A DNA stretch of 64,000 nt from Flavobacterium oncorhynchi (GTDB lineage: Bacteria > Bacteroidota > Bacteroidia > Flavobacteriales > Flavobacteriaceae). The position numbers and the translations under genes are program-made. Positions 1 to 10,145 of the stretch are shown here, piece after piece. The notes under the pieces were generated by a model. The model was not told where the DNA came from. It searched no databases and saw only the letters and a list, made by a program, of their open reading frames with translations. Position 1 is the stretch's first letter. Each line of letters starts with the position of its first letter. The stretch covers positions 10,612-74,611 of the forward strand of contig NZ_MUHA01000005.1 in NCBI RefSeq assembly GCF_002217355.1, written 5' to 3'.

Positions 1-17
1 GATATTTTTTTTAAATG

Positions 18-2150
18 TTAGTCAATCAATATTTCTAAAATTTTGATGGCAGCTTCACTTATTTTAGTACCCGGACCAAATACCGCGGCCGCACCAGCAT
101 CAAACAAAAATTGATAATCTTGTGCAGGAATTACTCCGCCAACAATTACCATAATATCTTCACGATCACGTTTTTTAAGTTCTTCAATAACCTGCGGAAC
201 CAATGTTTTATGCCCTGCGGCAAGCGATGAAACGCCTAATATGTGAACGTCGTTTTCGACAGCTTGTTTAGCTGCTTCAGCAGGAGTTTGAAACAAAGGT
301 CCTATATCAACATCAAAACCTACATCGGCATAACCCGTTGCAACAACTTTTGCACCTCGATCATGACCGTCTTGTCCCATCTTGGCAATCATAATTCTAG
401 GGCGTCTTCCTTCTTGCTTCGCAAAAGCATCAGCTAACTGTTTTGCCTTTTCGAAATTCTCGTCATTTTTTATTGCTGCACTATACACACCGCTAAATGA
501 TTTAATTTGCGCTTTGAACCTTCCAAATACACTTTCAAGAGCATCGCTTATTTCTCCTAAAGTAGCTCTATTTCTAGCAGCTTCAATAGCAATTTCTAAT
601 AAGTTGCCTTCTTGAGTTCTTGCGCAATGAGTTAATTTTTCAAGTGATTGATTTACCTTTTGTGAATCTCTTTTTTCTTTTATTTCTGTAAGTCGTTCAA
701 TTTGTTGTTTACGAACCATTTGGTTGTCGACATCCAAAATATGAAGAGGATCTTCTTTCTCTAATCTAAATTTATTTACGCCAACAATTATGTCTTGACC
801 ACTGTCGATTCTAGCTTGTTTTCTTGCAGCTGCTTCTTCAATTCTTAATTTTGGAATTCCAGCTTCAATCGCCTTTGTCATTCCGCCAAGCTCTTCAACT
901 TCTTCTATCAGTTTCCAAGTGCTTTCTAGAATTTCATTTGTAAGCGATTCTACATAATAACTTCCGCCCCAAGGATCAACTGTTTTAGTTATTTTAGTTT
1001 CTTCTTGTAAATAAATTTGAGTATTACGTGCAATTCTGGCCGAAAAATCGGTAGGTAATGCAATAGCTTCATCAAGTGCGTTGGTATGTAGAGACTGTGT
1101 TCCTCCAAATGCAGCTGCCGTTGCTTCAATGCAAGTTCTGGCAACATTGTTAAAAGGATCTTGTTCCGTTAAACTCCATCCGCTTGTTTGGCAATGTGTT
1201 CTTAATGCTAATGATTTGTCGCTTTTCGGGTTAAACTGTTGAAGCAGTTTTGCCCAAATCATTCGGCCCGCTCTCATTTTGGCAATTTCCATAAAATGAT
1301 TCATTCCAATTGCCCAAAAGAAAGAAAGGCGTGGAGCAAATTCATCAATCGTCATTCCAGTTGATAATCCAGTTCGAATATATTCTAATCCATCTGCTAA
1401 AGTATAGGCCAATTCAATATCGGCAGTCGCTCCAGCTTCTTGCATATGATATCCAGAAATGGAGATAGAATTGAATTTTGGCATTTTTTTGCTCGTAAAC
1501 TCAAAAATATCAGCAATAATTTTCATTGATGGTGCTGGTGGATATATATAAGTGTTGCGCACCATGAATTCCTTCAAAATATCGTTCTGAATTGTTCCAG
1601 AAAGTTTATTAAGTTCAACGCCTTGTTCTTCAGCAGCAACAATGTAAAATGCCATAATAGGTAAAACTGCACCATTCATGGTCATTGAAACAGACATTTC
1701 ATCAAGCGGAATCTGGTCGAATAATACTTTCATGTCTTCAACAGAATCTATGGCGACGCCAGCTTTTCCAACATCTCCAACAACTCTTTCGTGATCAGAA
1801 TCGTAACCGCGATGAGTAGGTAGATCAAAAGCTATTGAAAGTCCTTTTTGACCTGCAGCAAGATTTCGTCTATAAAAAGCATTACTTTCTTCTGCAGTCG
1901 AAAATCCGGCATACTGACGAATCGTCCACGGACGACGAACGTACATCGTAGCGTAAGGTCCACGTAAATTGGGAGTAAAACCAGCTCCAAAATCTAGAAA
2001 CTCTAAATCTTCTATATCCTTTTCAGAATAGCTTTTTTTAAGTTCAATACCTTCAGCAGTTGTAAAGTTATGAGTTAAATCTTTAGGTTCTTGATTTTCG
2101 ACTTTCGATTTTTCAATGTCTAATTTAATATGTTTAAGGTCTTTTCTCAT
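18..2150 (-). CDS. mutB: methylmalonyl-CoA mutase large (catalytic) subunit
   Basis: Catalyses the B12-dependent interconversion of methylmalonyl-CoA and succinyl-CoA. The N-terminal two thirds is the substrate-binding barrel (for example the [18 protein letters not shown] segment). The C-terminal 130 residues are the cobalamin domain with the DGHDRG signature, whose His (about residue 596) is the lower axial cobalt ligand. I start it at the ATG at 2150, giving 710 aa. The open frame runs upstream to a TTG at 2207 overlapping the previous gene, but that extension is low-complexity and unlike the family. It is the last gene of a udk, FtsB-like, mutA, mutB run. Very sure of the family. Confidence 0.96.
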   Translation of the reverse strand: MRKDLKHIKLDIEKSKVENQEPKDLTHNFTTAEGIELKKSYSEKDIEDLEFLDFGAGFTPNLRGPYATMYVRRPWTIRQYAGFSTAEESNAFYRRNLAAGQKGLSIAFDLPTHRGYDSDHERVVGDVGKAGVAIDSVEDMKVLFDQIPLDEMSVSMTMNGAVLPIMAFYIVAAEEQGVELNKLSGTIQNDILKEFMVRNTYIYPPAPSMKIIADIFEFTSKKMPKFNSISISGYHMQEAGATADIELAYTLADGLEYIRTGLSTGMTIDEFAPRLSFFWAIGMNHFMEIAKMRAGRMIWAKLLQQFNPKSDKSLALRTHCQTSGWSLTEQDPFNNVARTCIEATAAAFGGTQSLHTNALDEAIALPTDFSARIARNTQIYLQEETKITKTVDPWGGSYYVESLTNEILESTWKLIEEVEELGGMTKAIEAGIPKLRIEEAAARKQARIDSGQDIIVGVNKFRLEKEDPLHILDVDNQMVRKQQIERLTEIKEKRDSQKVNQSLEKLTHCARTQEGNLLEIAIEAARNRATLGEISDALESVFGRFKAQIKSFSGVYSAAIKNDENFEKAKQLADAFAKQEGRRPRIMIAKMGQDGHDRGAKVVATGYADVGFDVDIGPLFQTPAEAAKQAVENDVHILGVSSLAAGHKTLVPQVIEELKKRDREDIMVIVGGVIPAQDYQFLFDAGAAAVFGPGTKISEAAIKILEILID

Positions 2151-2199
2151 TATGGAGACGCTTTCTTTGGTGTGAATATTAATTACGTTAAAAAAAAAA

Positions 2200-3564
2200 T
2201 TATTCAAGTTCTAGTCTTTCTTGTTCAAGTTTCTCGGCTAATCTTTTTTCTATAATAGGTGTAATTAATGTTTTTCTGGGTTTGATTTTTACAAAAGGAA
2301 ACAATTCTAAATCATGTTTCATTCTGTCTTCTTTGTTAGGGTATTTATTGGTACCTAATAAAACTTCTTTTTTAGAATCAAATAATTCTTGTTCTTTAGC
2401 AGCGCTTTCCTGAATTTTCTTTTTGATAGTTCCATCATTCAAAAGCTTTAAGAAACCACCATTGGCTTCAATATCTTTAAATAAAGTCAAACTCTTTTCT
2501 GCCAATTGCATGGTTAAACTTTCAATGTAATAACTTCCATCCGCTGGATTATCGACTTTGTCGAAATAACTTTCATGTTTTAAAACTAAAAGCTGGTTTC
2601 TCGCAATTCTATCACCAAACTCATTGTCTTTATGGTATAAAGCATCATAAGGTAAATTAGCAACAGCATCCGCGCCGCCTAAAATTGCCGACATACATTC
2701 GGTTGTAGTACGAAGCATATTGACATTATAATCGTATATAGTTTTATTTCGTTTCGTTGGCGTAACCAATAAATGACATTCTAAATTAGAGTCGTATTCA
2801 GCTGCAATTAATTTAAAAAGCATTCGTAAAGCACGAAGTTTCGCAATTTCAAAAAAATAATTTGTTCCAACAGAAACTTGAAAAACAATTGGTTTTGTAA
2901 TACTAGGTAAACGATTTAAATATTCATTTGCATGCGCTAAACTATATGCGATTTGCTGCGTAATATTTGCCCCGGCATTTTGATATAAACCTAAATCAAC
3001 ACTAAGTAATGAAAGATCTTTTGCCTCGTTTGAAATTTTTTCAAGCGTTTCAAAATTATTTTTGTCTGAGGTTGTAAACCAATTTCCGTCACGGGCCAAT
3101 TGCCCGATAGGATCTAAATTACAATAAAAAACAGCCTTTTTCTGAACAGAAATTGCGTTTAATAATTTTACGAAATCGATTGAGAGAAAACTTAAATTGA
3201 AGTAAACGATTTTGTTTTCTAAAGGAAGATTTTCTAATAATTTTTGAATATCAGTATTTTCGTTTTGAATTGTAAAACGAAGACTTTCTGCACCTCTTTC
3301 GATTGTATCAATTGCACGTTTAATCGATTTTTCGATATCATGTACAAAGATATTTTGGCAGATTTGAAAATTAGAAGTGTGAGTTTTAACCGATGCCGCT
3401 TTTGTGAATTCGTCTCGATGATAAAAAGGTTTAACTTGAATATCTTCAGGAGAATTCCAAATCATCGTTTCGTTATAATCAGCTCCATCTAATTCAAACT
3501 GAATTTTTTGTTTCCATTGTTTGGATGAGATAGGATTAAAATCGTTGAATAGTGTATTAGCCAT
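2200..3564 (-). CDS. mutA: methylmalonyl-CoA mutase small subunit
   Basis: The non-catalytic partner of MutB, which lies directly downstream. It matches the barrel part of the family ([20 protein letters not shown] and the [20 protein letters not shown] segment). At 454 aa it stops after the barrel and lacks the C-terminal degenerate cobalamin-like domain found in classical small subunits of about 600 aa or more. The stop is natural and the reading frame is clean, so this looks like a short lineage form and not a break. The start ATG lies 17 bases after the FtsB-like gene, consistent with one transcript. Confidence 0.93.
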   Translation of the reverse strand: MANTLFNDFNPISSKQWKQKIQFELDGADYNETMIWNSPEDIQVKPFYHRDEFTKAASVKTHTSNFQICQNIFVHDIEKSIKRAIDTIERGAESLRFTIQNENTDIQKLLENLPLENKIVYFNLSFLSIDFVKLLNAISVQKKAVFYCNLDPIGQLARDGNWFTTSDKNNFETLEKISNEAKDLSLLSVDLGLYQNAGANITQQIAYSLAHANEYLNRLPSITKPIVFQVSVGTNYFFEIAKLRALRMLFKLIAAEYDSNLECHLLVTPTKRNKTIYDYNVNMLRTTTECMSAILGGADAVANLPYDALYHKDNEFGDRIARNQLLVLKHESYFDKVDNPADGSYYIESLTMQLAEKSLTLFKDIEANGGFLKLLNDGTIKKKIQESAAKEQELFDSKKEVLLGTNKYPNKEDRMKHDLELFPFVKIKPRKTLITPIIEKRLAEKLEQERLELE

Positions 3565-3581
3565 TAGTTGCTTTTTTCTGA

Positions 3582-3920
3582 TTATTCTTTATCTGGAATA
3601 GTATCTCCTTCGAATTGAATGATGTAAATATCTTCGCTGTCTTTTTTCATAAAGTACTTTTCGCGAGCATATTTTTCTATTTGTTCAGGATTTTTTAGCT
3701 GCTTGATCTGTTCCTGATCTTTCTTTATTTCGTCCTGATAGTACTTTTTATTGTCTTGCAGCTCATTAACCTGCTGGTCTAAAAAACGATGATCAAAATA
3801 GGAATAATTGTCTAGAAACAGCATCCAGATAACAAAAAAGAGAAGTACCCAAACATACTTATTGCCTAGGAGTTTAAACCATTTTTTGTCTTTATAAGGA
3901 TTTTTCATTTTACTTTTCAT
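3582..3920 (-). CDS. FtsB/DivIC-like septum formation initiator protein
   Basis: A small bitopic membrane protein of the cell-division FtsB/DivIC family. It has a basic cytoplasmic N-terminus, one membrane segment (about residues 21-41, YVWVLLFFVIWMLFL), then a periplasmic coiled coil rich in Q, E and K (about 50-85) and the family ending (EKYAREKYFMKK). Length 112 aa is normal. A second in-frame Met four codons in is an equally good start. It lies between udk and mutA with short gaps, so probably co-transcribed. Function is by family resemblance. Confidence 0.85.
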   Translation of the reverse strand: MKSKMKNPYKDKKWFKLLGNKYVWVLLFFVIWMLFLDNYSYFDHRFLDQQVNELQDNKKYYQDEIKKDQEQIKQLKNPEQIEKYAREKYFMKKDSEDIYIIQFEGDTIPDKE

Positions 3921-3992
3921 TACCTACATTATACTGATCCCAATAAAATCAGGATCAGCTCATTTTTTGATGGTTTAAATTTACAATAAAAA

Positions 3993-4601
3993 TTATGAAA
4001 TTCTCTGATTAATTACAGCGCGAACTACATCAATTGCTACAGTATTGTATTTGTCATTAGGTATAATAATATCAGCAAAAGCCTTAGATGGCTCTATAAA
4101 TTGCTCGTGCATAGGTTTTAATGTATTTTGATAACGGTTTAAAACCTCGTCGATATCACGTCCTCTTTCTGAAATATCTCTTTTTAAACGTCGAACTAAT
4201 CTTTCATCAGAATCGGCATGAACGAAAATTTTGATATCGCAAAGTTCACGTAATTCGGGATTCGTTAAAATTAAAATTCCTTCAACGATCATTACTTTTC
4301 TAGGGTGTGTTGACACGGTATCATCTGTCCTGTTGTGTTGTATGAAAGAATAAACAGGTTGATCGATAGTTTCGCCTGATTTTAGAGCCTTTAGATGTTT
4401 TACTAAAAGTTCAAAATCAATAGATCTTGGATGATCAAAGTTAATTAATGCTCTTTCATCAAAAGATAAATTATCGGTTTGTTTGTAATACGAATCTTGA
4501 GAAATTACACCAACTTCAGTGTCGGGTAATTCAGTCATGATTTGGTGTACAACTGTTGTTTTTCCACTTCCTGTTCCTCCTGCAAGTCCAATAATGAGCA
4601 T
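3993..4601 (-). CDS. udk: uridine kinase
   Basis: Phosphorylates uridine and cytidine to UMP and CMP in pyrimidine salvage. A P-loop GGTGSGKT lies at residues 8-15, followed by the family segments SQDSYYK, NFDHPRSIDF and VEGILIL, and the SDERLVRRLKRDISERGRD lid. Length 202 aa is typical. It is first in the udk, FtsB-like, mutA, mutB run and has a good TAnnTTTG element 26 bases upstream of its ATG. Confidence 0.96.
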   Translation of the reverse strand: MLIIGLAGGTGSGKTTVVHQIMTELPDTEVGVISQDSYYKQTDNLSFDERALINFDHPRSIDFELLVKHLKALKSGETIDQPVYSFIQHNRTDDTVSTHPRKVMIVEGILILTNPELRELCDIKIFVHADSDERLVRRLKRDISERGRDIDEVLNRYQNTLKPMHEQFIEPSKAFADIIIPNDKYNTVAIDVVRAVINQRIS

Positions 4602-4627
4602 AAAATTTTTGTTTGTTATTTGTTTGG

Positions 4628-4635
4628 CAAAAATA
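4628..4635 (-). promoter_or_regulatory. promoter -7 element for udk run
   Basis: TATTTTTG on the minus strand matches the Bacteroidota -7 consensus TAnnTTTG. It sits 26 bases upstream of the udk ATG. No convincing -33 TTG is visible. Confidence 0.5.
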
Positions 4636-4773
4636 ATAATTTAAGTGAATTGTGTAAGCATATTAATGTATTTAACCATATAAGTAATGTAAGTAAATTT
4701 ACGCAAGCAGAATATTCAAACAATTTATTACTTCATTGAACTAATATCACTTATATGGTGAAAAATATAAAAA

Positions 4774-4801
4774 AAATCCCGAAAGTAAACCTTCGGGATT
4801 T
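4774..4801 (-). terminator. Rho-independent terminator after the SDR gene
   Basis: A 10-bp stem (AAATCCCGAA with TTCGGGATTT) and an 8-base loop are followed on the minus strand by a T run. It lies about 55 bases past the stop of the dienoyl-CoA-reductase-like gene and closes the dnaA-side gene run. Confidence 0.85.
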
Positions 4802-4855
4802 CGCGCAATCAGTATAGTTTTAATAAAATATTCTGAATTTAGTAAGCACGTAAAA

Positions 4856-5737
4856 TTATTTATTCTTTTTTGCTTTTATCATCATTTCAAGCTGGTCCCA
4901 AAGCTCTTCTGGGATTGCTTCTAATAAATTGAATTGTCCTGCACCTTTAAGCCATTCACCTCCGTCGATTGTGATAACATCTCCATTTACATAAGCTGAA
5001 AAATCAGAAACTAAATAAGCGGCTAAATTTGCTAATTCTTGGTGATCTCCAACTCGTTTCAAAGGCACTTTTTTTGCCATATCAAACTTTTCAGAAAGAT
5101 CTCCTGGCAATAATCTGTCCCAAGCTCCTTTTGTTGGGAACGGTCCTGGTGCAATAGCATTAGAACGAATTCCGTATTTTGCCCATTCCACAGCAAGACT
5201 TCTTGTCATAGCTAAAACTCCAGCTTTTGCAGTAGCACTTGGTACGACATAGGCAGAACCTGTCCAAGCATAAGTCGTTACAATATTTAAAATCGTTGCC
5301 GATGTTTGTTTGGTGTCAATCCAGTGTTTTCCAAAAGCCAGTGTACAGTTTTTAGAGCCTTTAAGTACAATGTCTATAACAGTATCAAATGCATTTGCAG
5401 ACAAACGTTCTGTTGGAGAAATAAAATTTCCAGCAGCATTGTTCAAAAGAACGTCTACTTTTCCAAAAACTTTTAAAGTTTCCTGAAGCATGTTTTCTAC
5501 TTCTTCATAATGACGAACATCACATTGAAGAGGTAAACATTTTCCGCCAGTTTCACTTTCAAGCTCTGCTGCAGTCGTTTTTAACTTTTCTAAATCTCTA
5601 GAAGTTATAGCGACTTGAGCGCCTAATTCTAGAAAATATTTTGTCATAGCTTTTCCTAAACCGCTTCCGCCGCCTGTAACAACGATAACTTTTCCTTTTA
5701 AAGCGTCATCACGTAACATTTTATCTGTATAGCTCAT
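4856..5737 (-). CDS. SDR oxidoreductase, 2,4-dienoyl-CoA reductase-like
   Basis: A short-chain dehydrogenase with a Rossmann TGGGSGLGKA motif at 21-30 and an NNAAGNF motif. At the position of the usual catalytic Tyr-x-x-x-Lys it reads VVPSATAKAGVLAM, so Ser replaces Tyr. This is the arrangement I know from 2,4-dienoyl-CoA reductases (human DECR1 reads VVPSASAKAGVEAM). The PGPFPTKGAW segment also fits that group. The likely role is NADPH-dependent reduction of dienoyl-CoA in unsaturated fatty acid beta-oxidation. Length is 293 aa. It is the last gene of a long minus-strand run. Confidence 0.85.
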   Translation of the reverse strand: MSYTDKMLRDDALKGKVIVVTGGGSGLGKAMTKYFLELGAQVAITSRDLEKLKTTAAELESETGGKCLPLQCDVRHYEEVENMLQETLKVFGKVDVLLNNAAGNFISPTERLSANAFDTVIDIVLKGSKNCTLAFGKHWIDTKQTSATILNIVTTYAWTGSAYVVPSATAKAGVLAMTRSLAVEWAKYGIRSNAIAPGPFPTKGAWDRLLPGDLSEKFDMAKKVPLKRVGDHQELANLAAYLVSDFSAYVNGDVITIDGGEWLKGAGQFNLLEAIPEELWDQLEMMIKAKKNK

Positions 5738-5811
5738 ACTTTTCTTTTTTTACAATATTAATTAAAAAAATAGGATGCACGCATAATAAAGTTGTAAAAT
5801 TTTGATAAACT

Positions 5812-6939
5812 TTATATTTCGCGTAGTTTTTTTGTGGCAGCTTCTAGTGTTAAATTATCTTTGGCAAAGCAAAAACGAATTAATTTCTGGTCTTTATGAT
5901 CAGAGTAGAAAGTTGAAATAGGAATCGCAGCAACGCCATGATTAATAATTAGATTTTTACAGAAAGTTACATCATCTTCATCAGAAATAGCAGCATAAGA
6001 AGCTACCTGAAAATAAGTCCCTTCACATGGTTTCAATTCGAAACGGCTGTTTTGAAGCAGTTCCTGGAAATAATCTCTTTTTTCTTGATAGAACTTTCCA
6101 AGTAAATTGACATCAACAACGTCTAAATATTCGCTGATTGCAGCTTGAGAAATACTGTTTACACTGAAAACCAAAAACTGATGTACTTTTTTGATTTCTT
6201 TCATTAAATGTTCCGGTGCAATAGTGTAACCAATTTTCCAACCCGTAATATGAAATGATTTTCCAAAAGAGGAAATCATAATACAACGATTTAAAAGGAA
6301 ATTTTTGGTATGTGCCGAAATGTGTTTCTCTTCAAAAGTTATGTATTCATAAACTTCATCAGATAAAACCAAAAGATCTGGATATTTTGAAAGTATTTTC
6401 TCTAGTTTATCAAAATCAGTTTCAGTTAATATTTTCCCTGTTGGATTATGCGGGTTATTAATAATAATCATTCGACTTTTCTGAGAACAGGCTTTTTCGA
6501 TTGTCTCCCAATTTGGAGTATAATCATCGTTTAGCGCCACACGTACAGGTTTTGCATTACAGAGTAAAACTGGAGATTCGTACGAATCATAACTTGGATC
6601 AAGAATAATTACTTCATCATTTTCTTTAACCAAAGCCAAAATCGATGTAAAAATTCCCTGTGTTGCGCCAGCAGTAATCAAAAGTTCTAATTCAGGATTT
6701 ATTGTTCTGCCGTAAGAACTCTGAGTCAGCTTGGCAATTTTGCTCATCAATGGCGGAAAGCCTGCCATTGGTGTATATTGGTGTACATTTTCTTTTGATA
6801 ATCTCGCTGCTATATCTGTCAACCTTTCATCAACAGGAAAATTTGGAAATCCTTGAGAAAGATTTATCGCATTGTATTCGGCTGCCATTTTTGACATTAC
6901 CGTGAAAATGCTTGTGGTTACATTTGGTAGTTTACTCAT
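5812..6939 (-). CDS. PLP-dependent aminotransferase (methionine aminotransferase/KAT-like)
   Basis: Fold-type I class I/II aminotransferase. NNPHNPTGK lies at 161-169, SDEVYE at 193-198, and the PLP lysine is K227 in SSFGKSFHITGWKIGY. The N-terminus INLSQGFPNFPVDERL is characteristic of the YbdL/kynurenine-oxoglutarate transaminase group that accepts methionine and aromatic amino acids. Length 375 aa is normal. It lies 12 bases after the TonB-domain gene. The substrate is inferred from subgroup resemblance only. Confidence 0.85.
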   Translation of the reverse strand: MSKLPNVTTSIFTVMSKMAAEYNAINLSQGFPNFPVDERLTDIAARLSKENVHQYTPMAGFPPLMSKIAKLTQSSYGRTINPELELLITAGATQGIFTSILALVKENDEVIILDPSYDSYESPVLLCNAKPVRVALNDDYTPNWETIEKACSQKSRMIIINNPHNPTGKILTETDFDKLEKILSKYPDLLVLSDEVYEYITFEEKHISAHTKNFLLNRCIMISSFGKSFHITGWKIGYTIAPEHLMKEIKKVHQFLVFSVNSISQAAISEYLDVVDVNLLGKFYQEKRDYFQELLQNSRFELKPCEGTYFQVASYAAISDEDDVTFCKNLIINHGVAAIPISTFYSDHKDQKLIRFCFAKDNLTLEAATKKLREI

Positions 6940-6951
6940 GATAAAGTTTAA

Positions 6952-7437
6952 CTATTTTAAAGTTATTGGGAGTGAATATAAAACTCTAACTTTTTTGCCG
7001 TCTTTTTCTCCAGGAGACCATTTCGGGCATTTTTTTAAAACTCGAATTGTTTCAATTCCTGTATTATAGCCTGCATCTTTTAGGATTTTTATGTCAGTTA
7101 GTGCGCCATCTTGCTCTACTATAAATCTTGCGTATATTTTTTTTCCTTTTAAGTCAAGGCCTTCGTCAGAATATTTAAAATTGTTTTCTATGAATTTATA
7201 AAATTTCTCAAATCCTCCCGGAAAAATTGGTTTTATATCTATCTCTGCCGTATTGTAAACTTTGTTGTCACTATTCGTTGGAATAGGTTCTTCGATGATT
7301 AAATGTGAATCGAAATAAAGATTCTTGTCTTTAATACTGTCTGGTTCTGCATTTTTTGTTTTAGAAACTTGTTTAGTGTTTTGAGAAAACGCAGTTTGTA
7401 GACCGCAAATCAAAATCAGGATTAAAAGCTTTTTCAT
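6952..7437 (-). CDS. secreted TonB C-terminal domain protein
   Basis: It begins with a signal peptide (MKKLLILILICGLQTAFSQ, cleavage about residue 19) and ends in a TonB C-terminal domain (about 75-161), with KKIYARFIVEQDGALTDIKI and the closing CPKWSPGEKDGKKVRVLYSL. There is no N-terminal membrane anchor or proline-rich linker, so it is not a standard TonB. Such stand-alone domains are common in Flavobacteriia and their job is unclear. It lies between the aminotransferase and the methylase with gaps under 20 bases. Confidence 0.8.
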   Translation of the reverse strand: MKKLLILILICGLQTAFSQNTKQVSKTKNAEPDSIKDKNLYFDSHLIIEEPIPTNSDNKVYNTAEIDIKPIFPGGFEKFYKFIENNFKYSDEGLDLKGKKIYARFIVEQDGALTDIKILKDAGYNTGIETIRVLKKCPKWSPGEKDGKKVRVLYSLPITLK

Positions 7438-7454
7438 TGCGAGAACTTTTAAAT

Positions 7455-8168
7455 TTACATTTTATGAATAATAAAAATAGTAGGGCGATTGTGTAAATCT
7501 ACTTTCAATTTTTTCCAATCAGAAATACGCATTGTTTTAATAAATTCTGTTGGTAAAGTAATATCTGTTGCAATACATAAATATGTTGACGGATTTACAA
7601 TCTGTAAAATATCTTCAACCAATTTATTATTTCTATAAGGCGTTTCAATAAAAATCTGAGATTGATTTTTATCGTGAGATAATTTCTCGAAATGCCTCAA
7701 TGCCGATTTTTTTTCGTCTTTGTCAATTGGTAAATAGCCATTAAAAGTAAAGCTTTGGCCATTCATTCCAGAAGCCATCATGGCTAATAGGATAGAAGAG
7801 GGGCCAACTAATGGGACTACTTGAATTCCTTTTTCATGTGCTAATTTTACAATAACAGCACCAGGATCAGCAACGCCTGGGCAGCCTGCTTCACTCATTA
7901 AACCCATATTTTTTCCCTCTAGTAAAGGTTTGATAAAATCTAAATGTTCGCTTGGTTCCGTTCGTTTGTTAAGGGTAAAAAGAACCAATTCTGATTGTTT
8001 TTTTTCAGGATAAACTGCTTTTATTGATTTTCTAGCAGTTTTGTCATTTTCGACAATATAGTGATCTATAAGTTCGATACTTCTTCTAACGGTTTGCGGC
8101 AAAACATCCATCGGATCGCTTTCGCCCATTGTAGTTGGAATTAAATATAGTTTTCCTAGAAGTTTCAT
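7455..8168 (-). CDS. RsmI-like SAM-dependent methyltransferase
   Basis: A tetrapyrrole-methylase-fold protein. It has GKLYLIPTTMGE at the start, LMSEAGCPGVADPGA in the middle (the RsmI-type SAM loop) and VPLVGPSSILLAMMASGMNG. RsmI 2'-O-methylates C1402 of 16S rRNA. This 237-aa protein is shorter than classical RsmI (about 280 aa) and its N-terminus departs from it, so it may be a paralogue with another target. It lies in the dnaA-side gene run. Confidence 0.8.
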   Translation of the reverse strand: MKLLGKLYLIPTTMGESDPMDVLPQTVRRSIELIDHYIVENDKTARKSIKAVYPEKKQSELVLFTLNKRTEPSEHLDFIKPLLEGKNMGLMSEAGCPGVADPGAVIVKLAHEKGIQVVPLVGPSSILLAMMASGMNGQSFTFNGYLPIDKDEKKSALRHFEKLSHDKNQSQIFIETPYRNNKLVEDILQIVNPSTYLCIATDITLPTEFIKTMRISDWKKLKVDLHNRPTIFIIHKM

Positions 8169-8240
8169 TTTGTGATATTTTATAGTTTAAAACAAAAAAT
8201 GTATTTTAATTATTTATGAATAACTAAAATACAAATTAAA

Positions 8241-8708
8241 TTATGAATGTTTTTTGATAAGTTTTTGGGCAATTATTTCAGATGCTTCGTCCAACATTTG
8301 ATAAACATTATCAAATCCGTTTGCAGCTCCGTAATAAGGATCTGGAACATCTACATTTTCGTCTGGAAATAATTCATTCAGAATAAGATGAACTTTGTTT
8401 TTGTGTTCGGGAGTTTTGGCAAGATGAAGGACGTCGCGTAAATTGGAATTATCCATTACATAAATGTAATCAAATTCGTCAAAATCAGAAGTTTTAAATT
8501 GTCTTCCTTTTTGATTGTCAATACATAAGCCGTTTTTTTTAGCTACAGCAATAGAACGTTTATCTGGTGCGTGACCTATATGCCATGATCCTGTTCCAGC
8601 AGAATCAACGATGAATCTATCATTAGGTAATTTTGAAGCTAGTATTCCTTCTGCTAAAGGAGATCTGCAAATATTTCCTAAACAAACCATTAAAATTTTT
8701 ACTGGCAT
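8241..8708 (-). CDS. low molecular weight protein-tyrosine phosphatase
   Basis: The P-loop C9-LGNIC-R15-S and the general-acid DPYYG (Asp about 123) define the low-Mr phosphatase family. Length 155 aa is standard. Targets may be phosphotyrosine proteins of capsule or envelope kinases, but no such kinase is in view. The start lies 9 bases after the dnaA stop, so the two are probably co-transcribed. Confidence 0.93.
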   Translation of the reverse strand: MPVKILMVCLGNICRSPLAEGILASKLPNDRFIVDSAGTGSWHIGHAPDKRSIAVAKKNGLCIDNQKGRQFKTSDFDEFDYIYVMDNSNLRDVLHLAKTPEHKNKVHLILNELFPDENVDVPDPYYGAANGFDNVYQMLDEASEIIAQKLIKKHS

Positions 8709-8717
8709 GATTCGCGT

Positions 8718-10145
8718 TTATAGCGTTAGTTTTTTGTTGATATCTTCGACAAATTTTTTGAATTGTTTGTCTGTAGAAACTAAATTGTCAACAGTCTTGC
8801 AGGCGTGTAAAACAGTGGCGTGATCTCGGTCTCCAATTTGTGAACCAATATTTGCCAAAGAAGCTTTGGTGAATTTTTTTGCAAAAAACATAGCCAACTG
8901 CCTCGCTTGAACAACGTGCCTCTTTCGTGTTTTAGATTGAAGTGTTTCAATGTCAAGTTGAAAATAATCAGATACAATTTTTTGAATATAATCGATAGAG
9001 ATTTCTCTCTTAACGTTTTTAACGAATTTCTCTACAACACTTTTTGCCAGCTCAATAGTAACTTCTTTTTTATTGAAAGAAGATTGAGCAATTAATGAAA
9101 TGATCGCGCCTTCTAATTCTCTAACATTAGATTTAATGTTTCGAGCAACATATTCTATAATATCTTCTGGCATTTCAACTCCATCACGATATAAAATATT
9201 TTTTAAGATTGAGATACGAGTTTCGTAATCAGGCTGATGCAATTCTGCAGATAATCCCCATTTAAAACGAGATAATAAACGCTGTTCAATATCTTGCATA
9301 TCAACAGGAGCTTTATCCGAAGTTAAAATTACCTGTTTTCCGTTTTGGTGCAGGTAGTTGAAAATATGGAAAAATACATCCTGAGTTCCTGATTTTCCAG
9401 ATAAAAACTGAACGTCATCAATAATCAAAACGTCAATTAATTGGTAAAAGTGAATAAAATCATTACGATTATTCTTTTTAACCGAATCAATATATTGTTG
9501 TGTGAAAATCTCAGCAGAAATATATAAAACCGTTTTTTCTGGATATTTATCTTTTACTTCTACACCTATAGCATGTGCTAAGTGCGTTTTTCCTAAACCA
9601 ACTCCTCCAAAAATCAACAATGGATTAAATGAAGTTCCTCCAGGTTTGTTGGCAACAGCCATACCTGCAGAACGAGCTAAACGGTTTGAGTCTCCTTCAA
9701 GGAAATTGTCAAAGCTGTAATTAGGGTTTAATTGAGATTCAATTTTTAAATTTCTAATTCCCGGAATTACAAAAGGATTTTTAAGTTCTGGATTTAAATT
9801 TTTAAACGGAGCATCAACCTCTTGCGGTTTCATTGGCACTCTGTTGGAACTTGGCAGCTGTTCGGTAAACGGCTGTTTATTTCCATAAGTGTTCTCCATT
9901 TTAATTTTATAGAGTAACTTTGCGTTTTTTCCCAGTTCTTTGGTAAGCGCAACTTTCAATAATTTTACGTAGTGCTCTTCGAGCCATTCGTAGAAAAATT
10001 TACTTGGTACCTGAATATATAATGCGTTGTCGGTTAGCTCAACTGATTTGATTGGTTCGAACCAAGTTTTATAAGCTTGATCTTGAATATTGTCTTTTAT
10101 AAAGGACAAACAGTTTTCCCATACCGATTGAGCAGTTTTAGTCAT
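8718..10145 (-). CDS. dnaA: chromosomal replication initiator DnaA
   Basis: Binds DnaA boxes and opens the replication origin. Domain I is at about 1-85. After a variable linker comes the AAA+ domain with Walker A GGVGLGKTH (180-188) and Walker B LIIDDVQFL (240-248). Domain IV carries the DnaA signature GDRDHATVLHAC (438-449). At 475 aa it is complete. dnaN is not a neighbour; a low-Mr phosphatase gene follows, and a divergent thioesterase gene lies upstream. Confidence 0.98.
   Translation of the reverse strand: MTKTAQSVWENCLSFIKDNIQDQAYKTWFEPIKSVELTDNALYIQVPSKFFYEWLEEHYVKLLKVALTKELGKNAKLLYKIKMENTYGNKQPFTEQLPSSNRVPMKPQEVDAPFKNLNPELKNPFVIPGIRNLKIESQLNPNYSFDNFLEGDSNRLARSAGMAVANKPGGTSFNPLLIFGGVGLGKTHLAHAIGVEVKDKYPEKTVLYISAEIFTQQYIDSVKKNNRNDFIHFYQLIDVLIIDDVQFLSGKSGTQDVFFHIFNYLHQNGKQVILTSDKAPVDMQDIEQRLLSRFKWGLSAELHQPDYETRISILKNILYRDGVEMPEDIIEYVARNIKSNVRELEGAIISLIAQSSFNKKEVTIELAKSVVEKFVKNVKREISIDYIQKIVSDYFQLDIETLQSKTRKRHVVQARQLAMFFAKKFTKASLANIGSQIGDRDHATVLHACKTVDNLVSTDKQFKKFVEDINKKLTL

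Noticed and set aside
3565-4855. A cobalamin riboswitch or B12 box upstream of the mutase genes
   Set aside because: The mutase genes are preceded by FtsB-like and udk genes with short gaps, and no conserved B12-box or long structured leader is visible.
8215-8223. Second DnaA box (TTATTCATA)
   Set aside because: One mismatch to consensus, isolated in an AT-rich gap 1.9 kb from the dnaA start; expected by chance.
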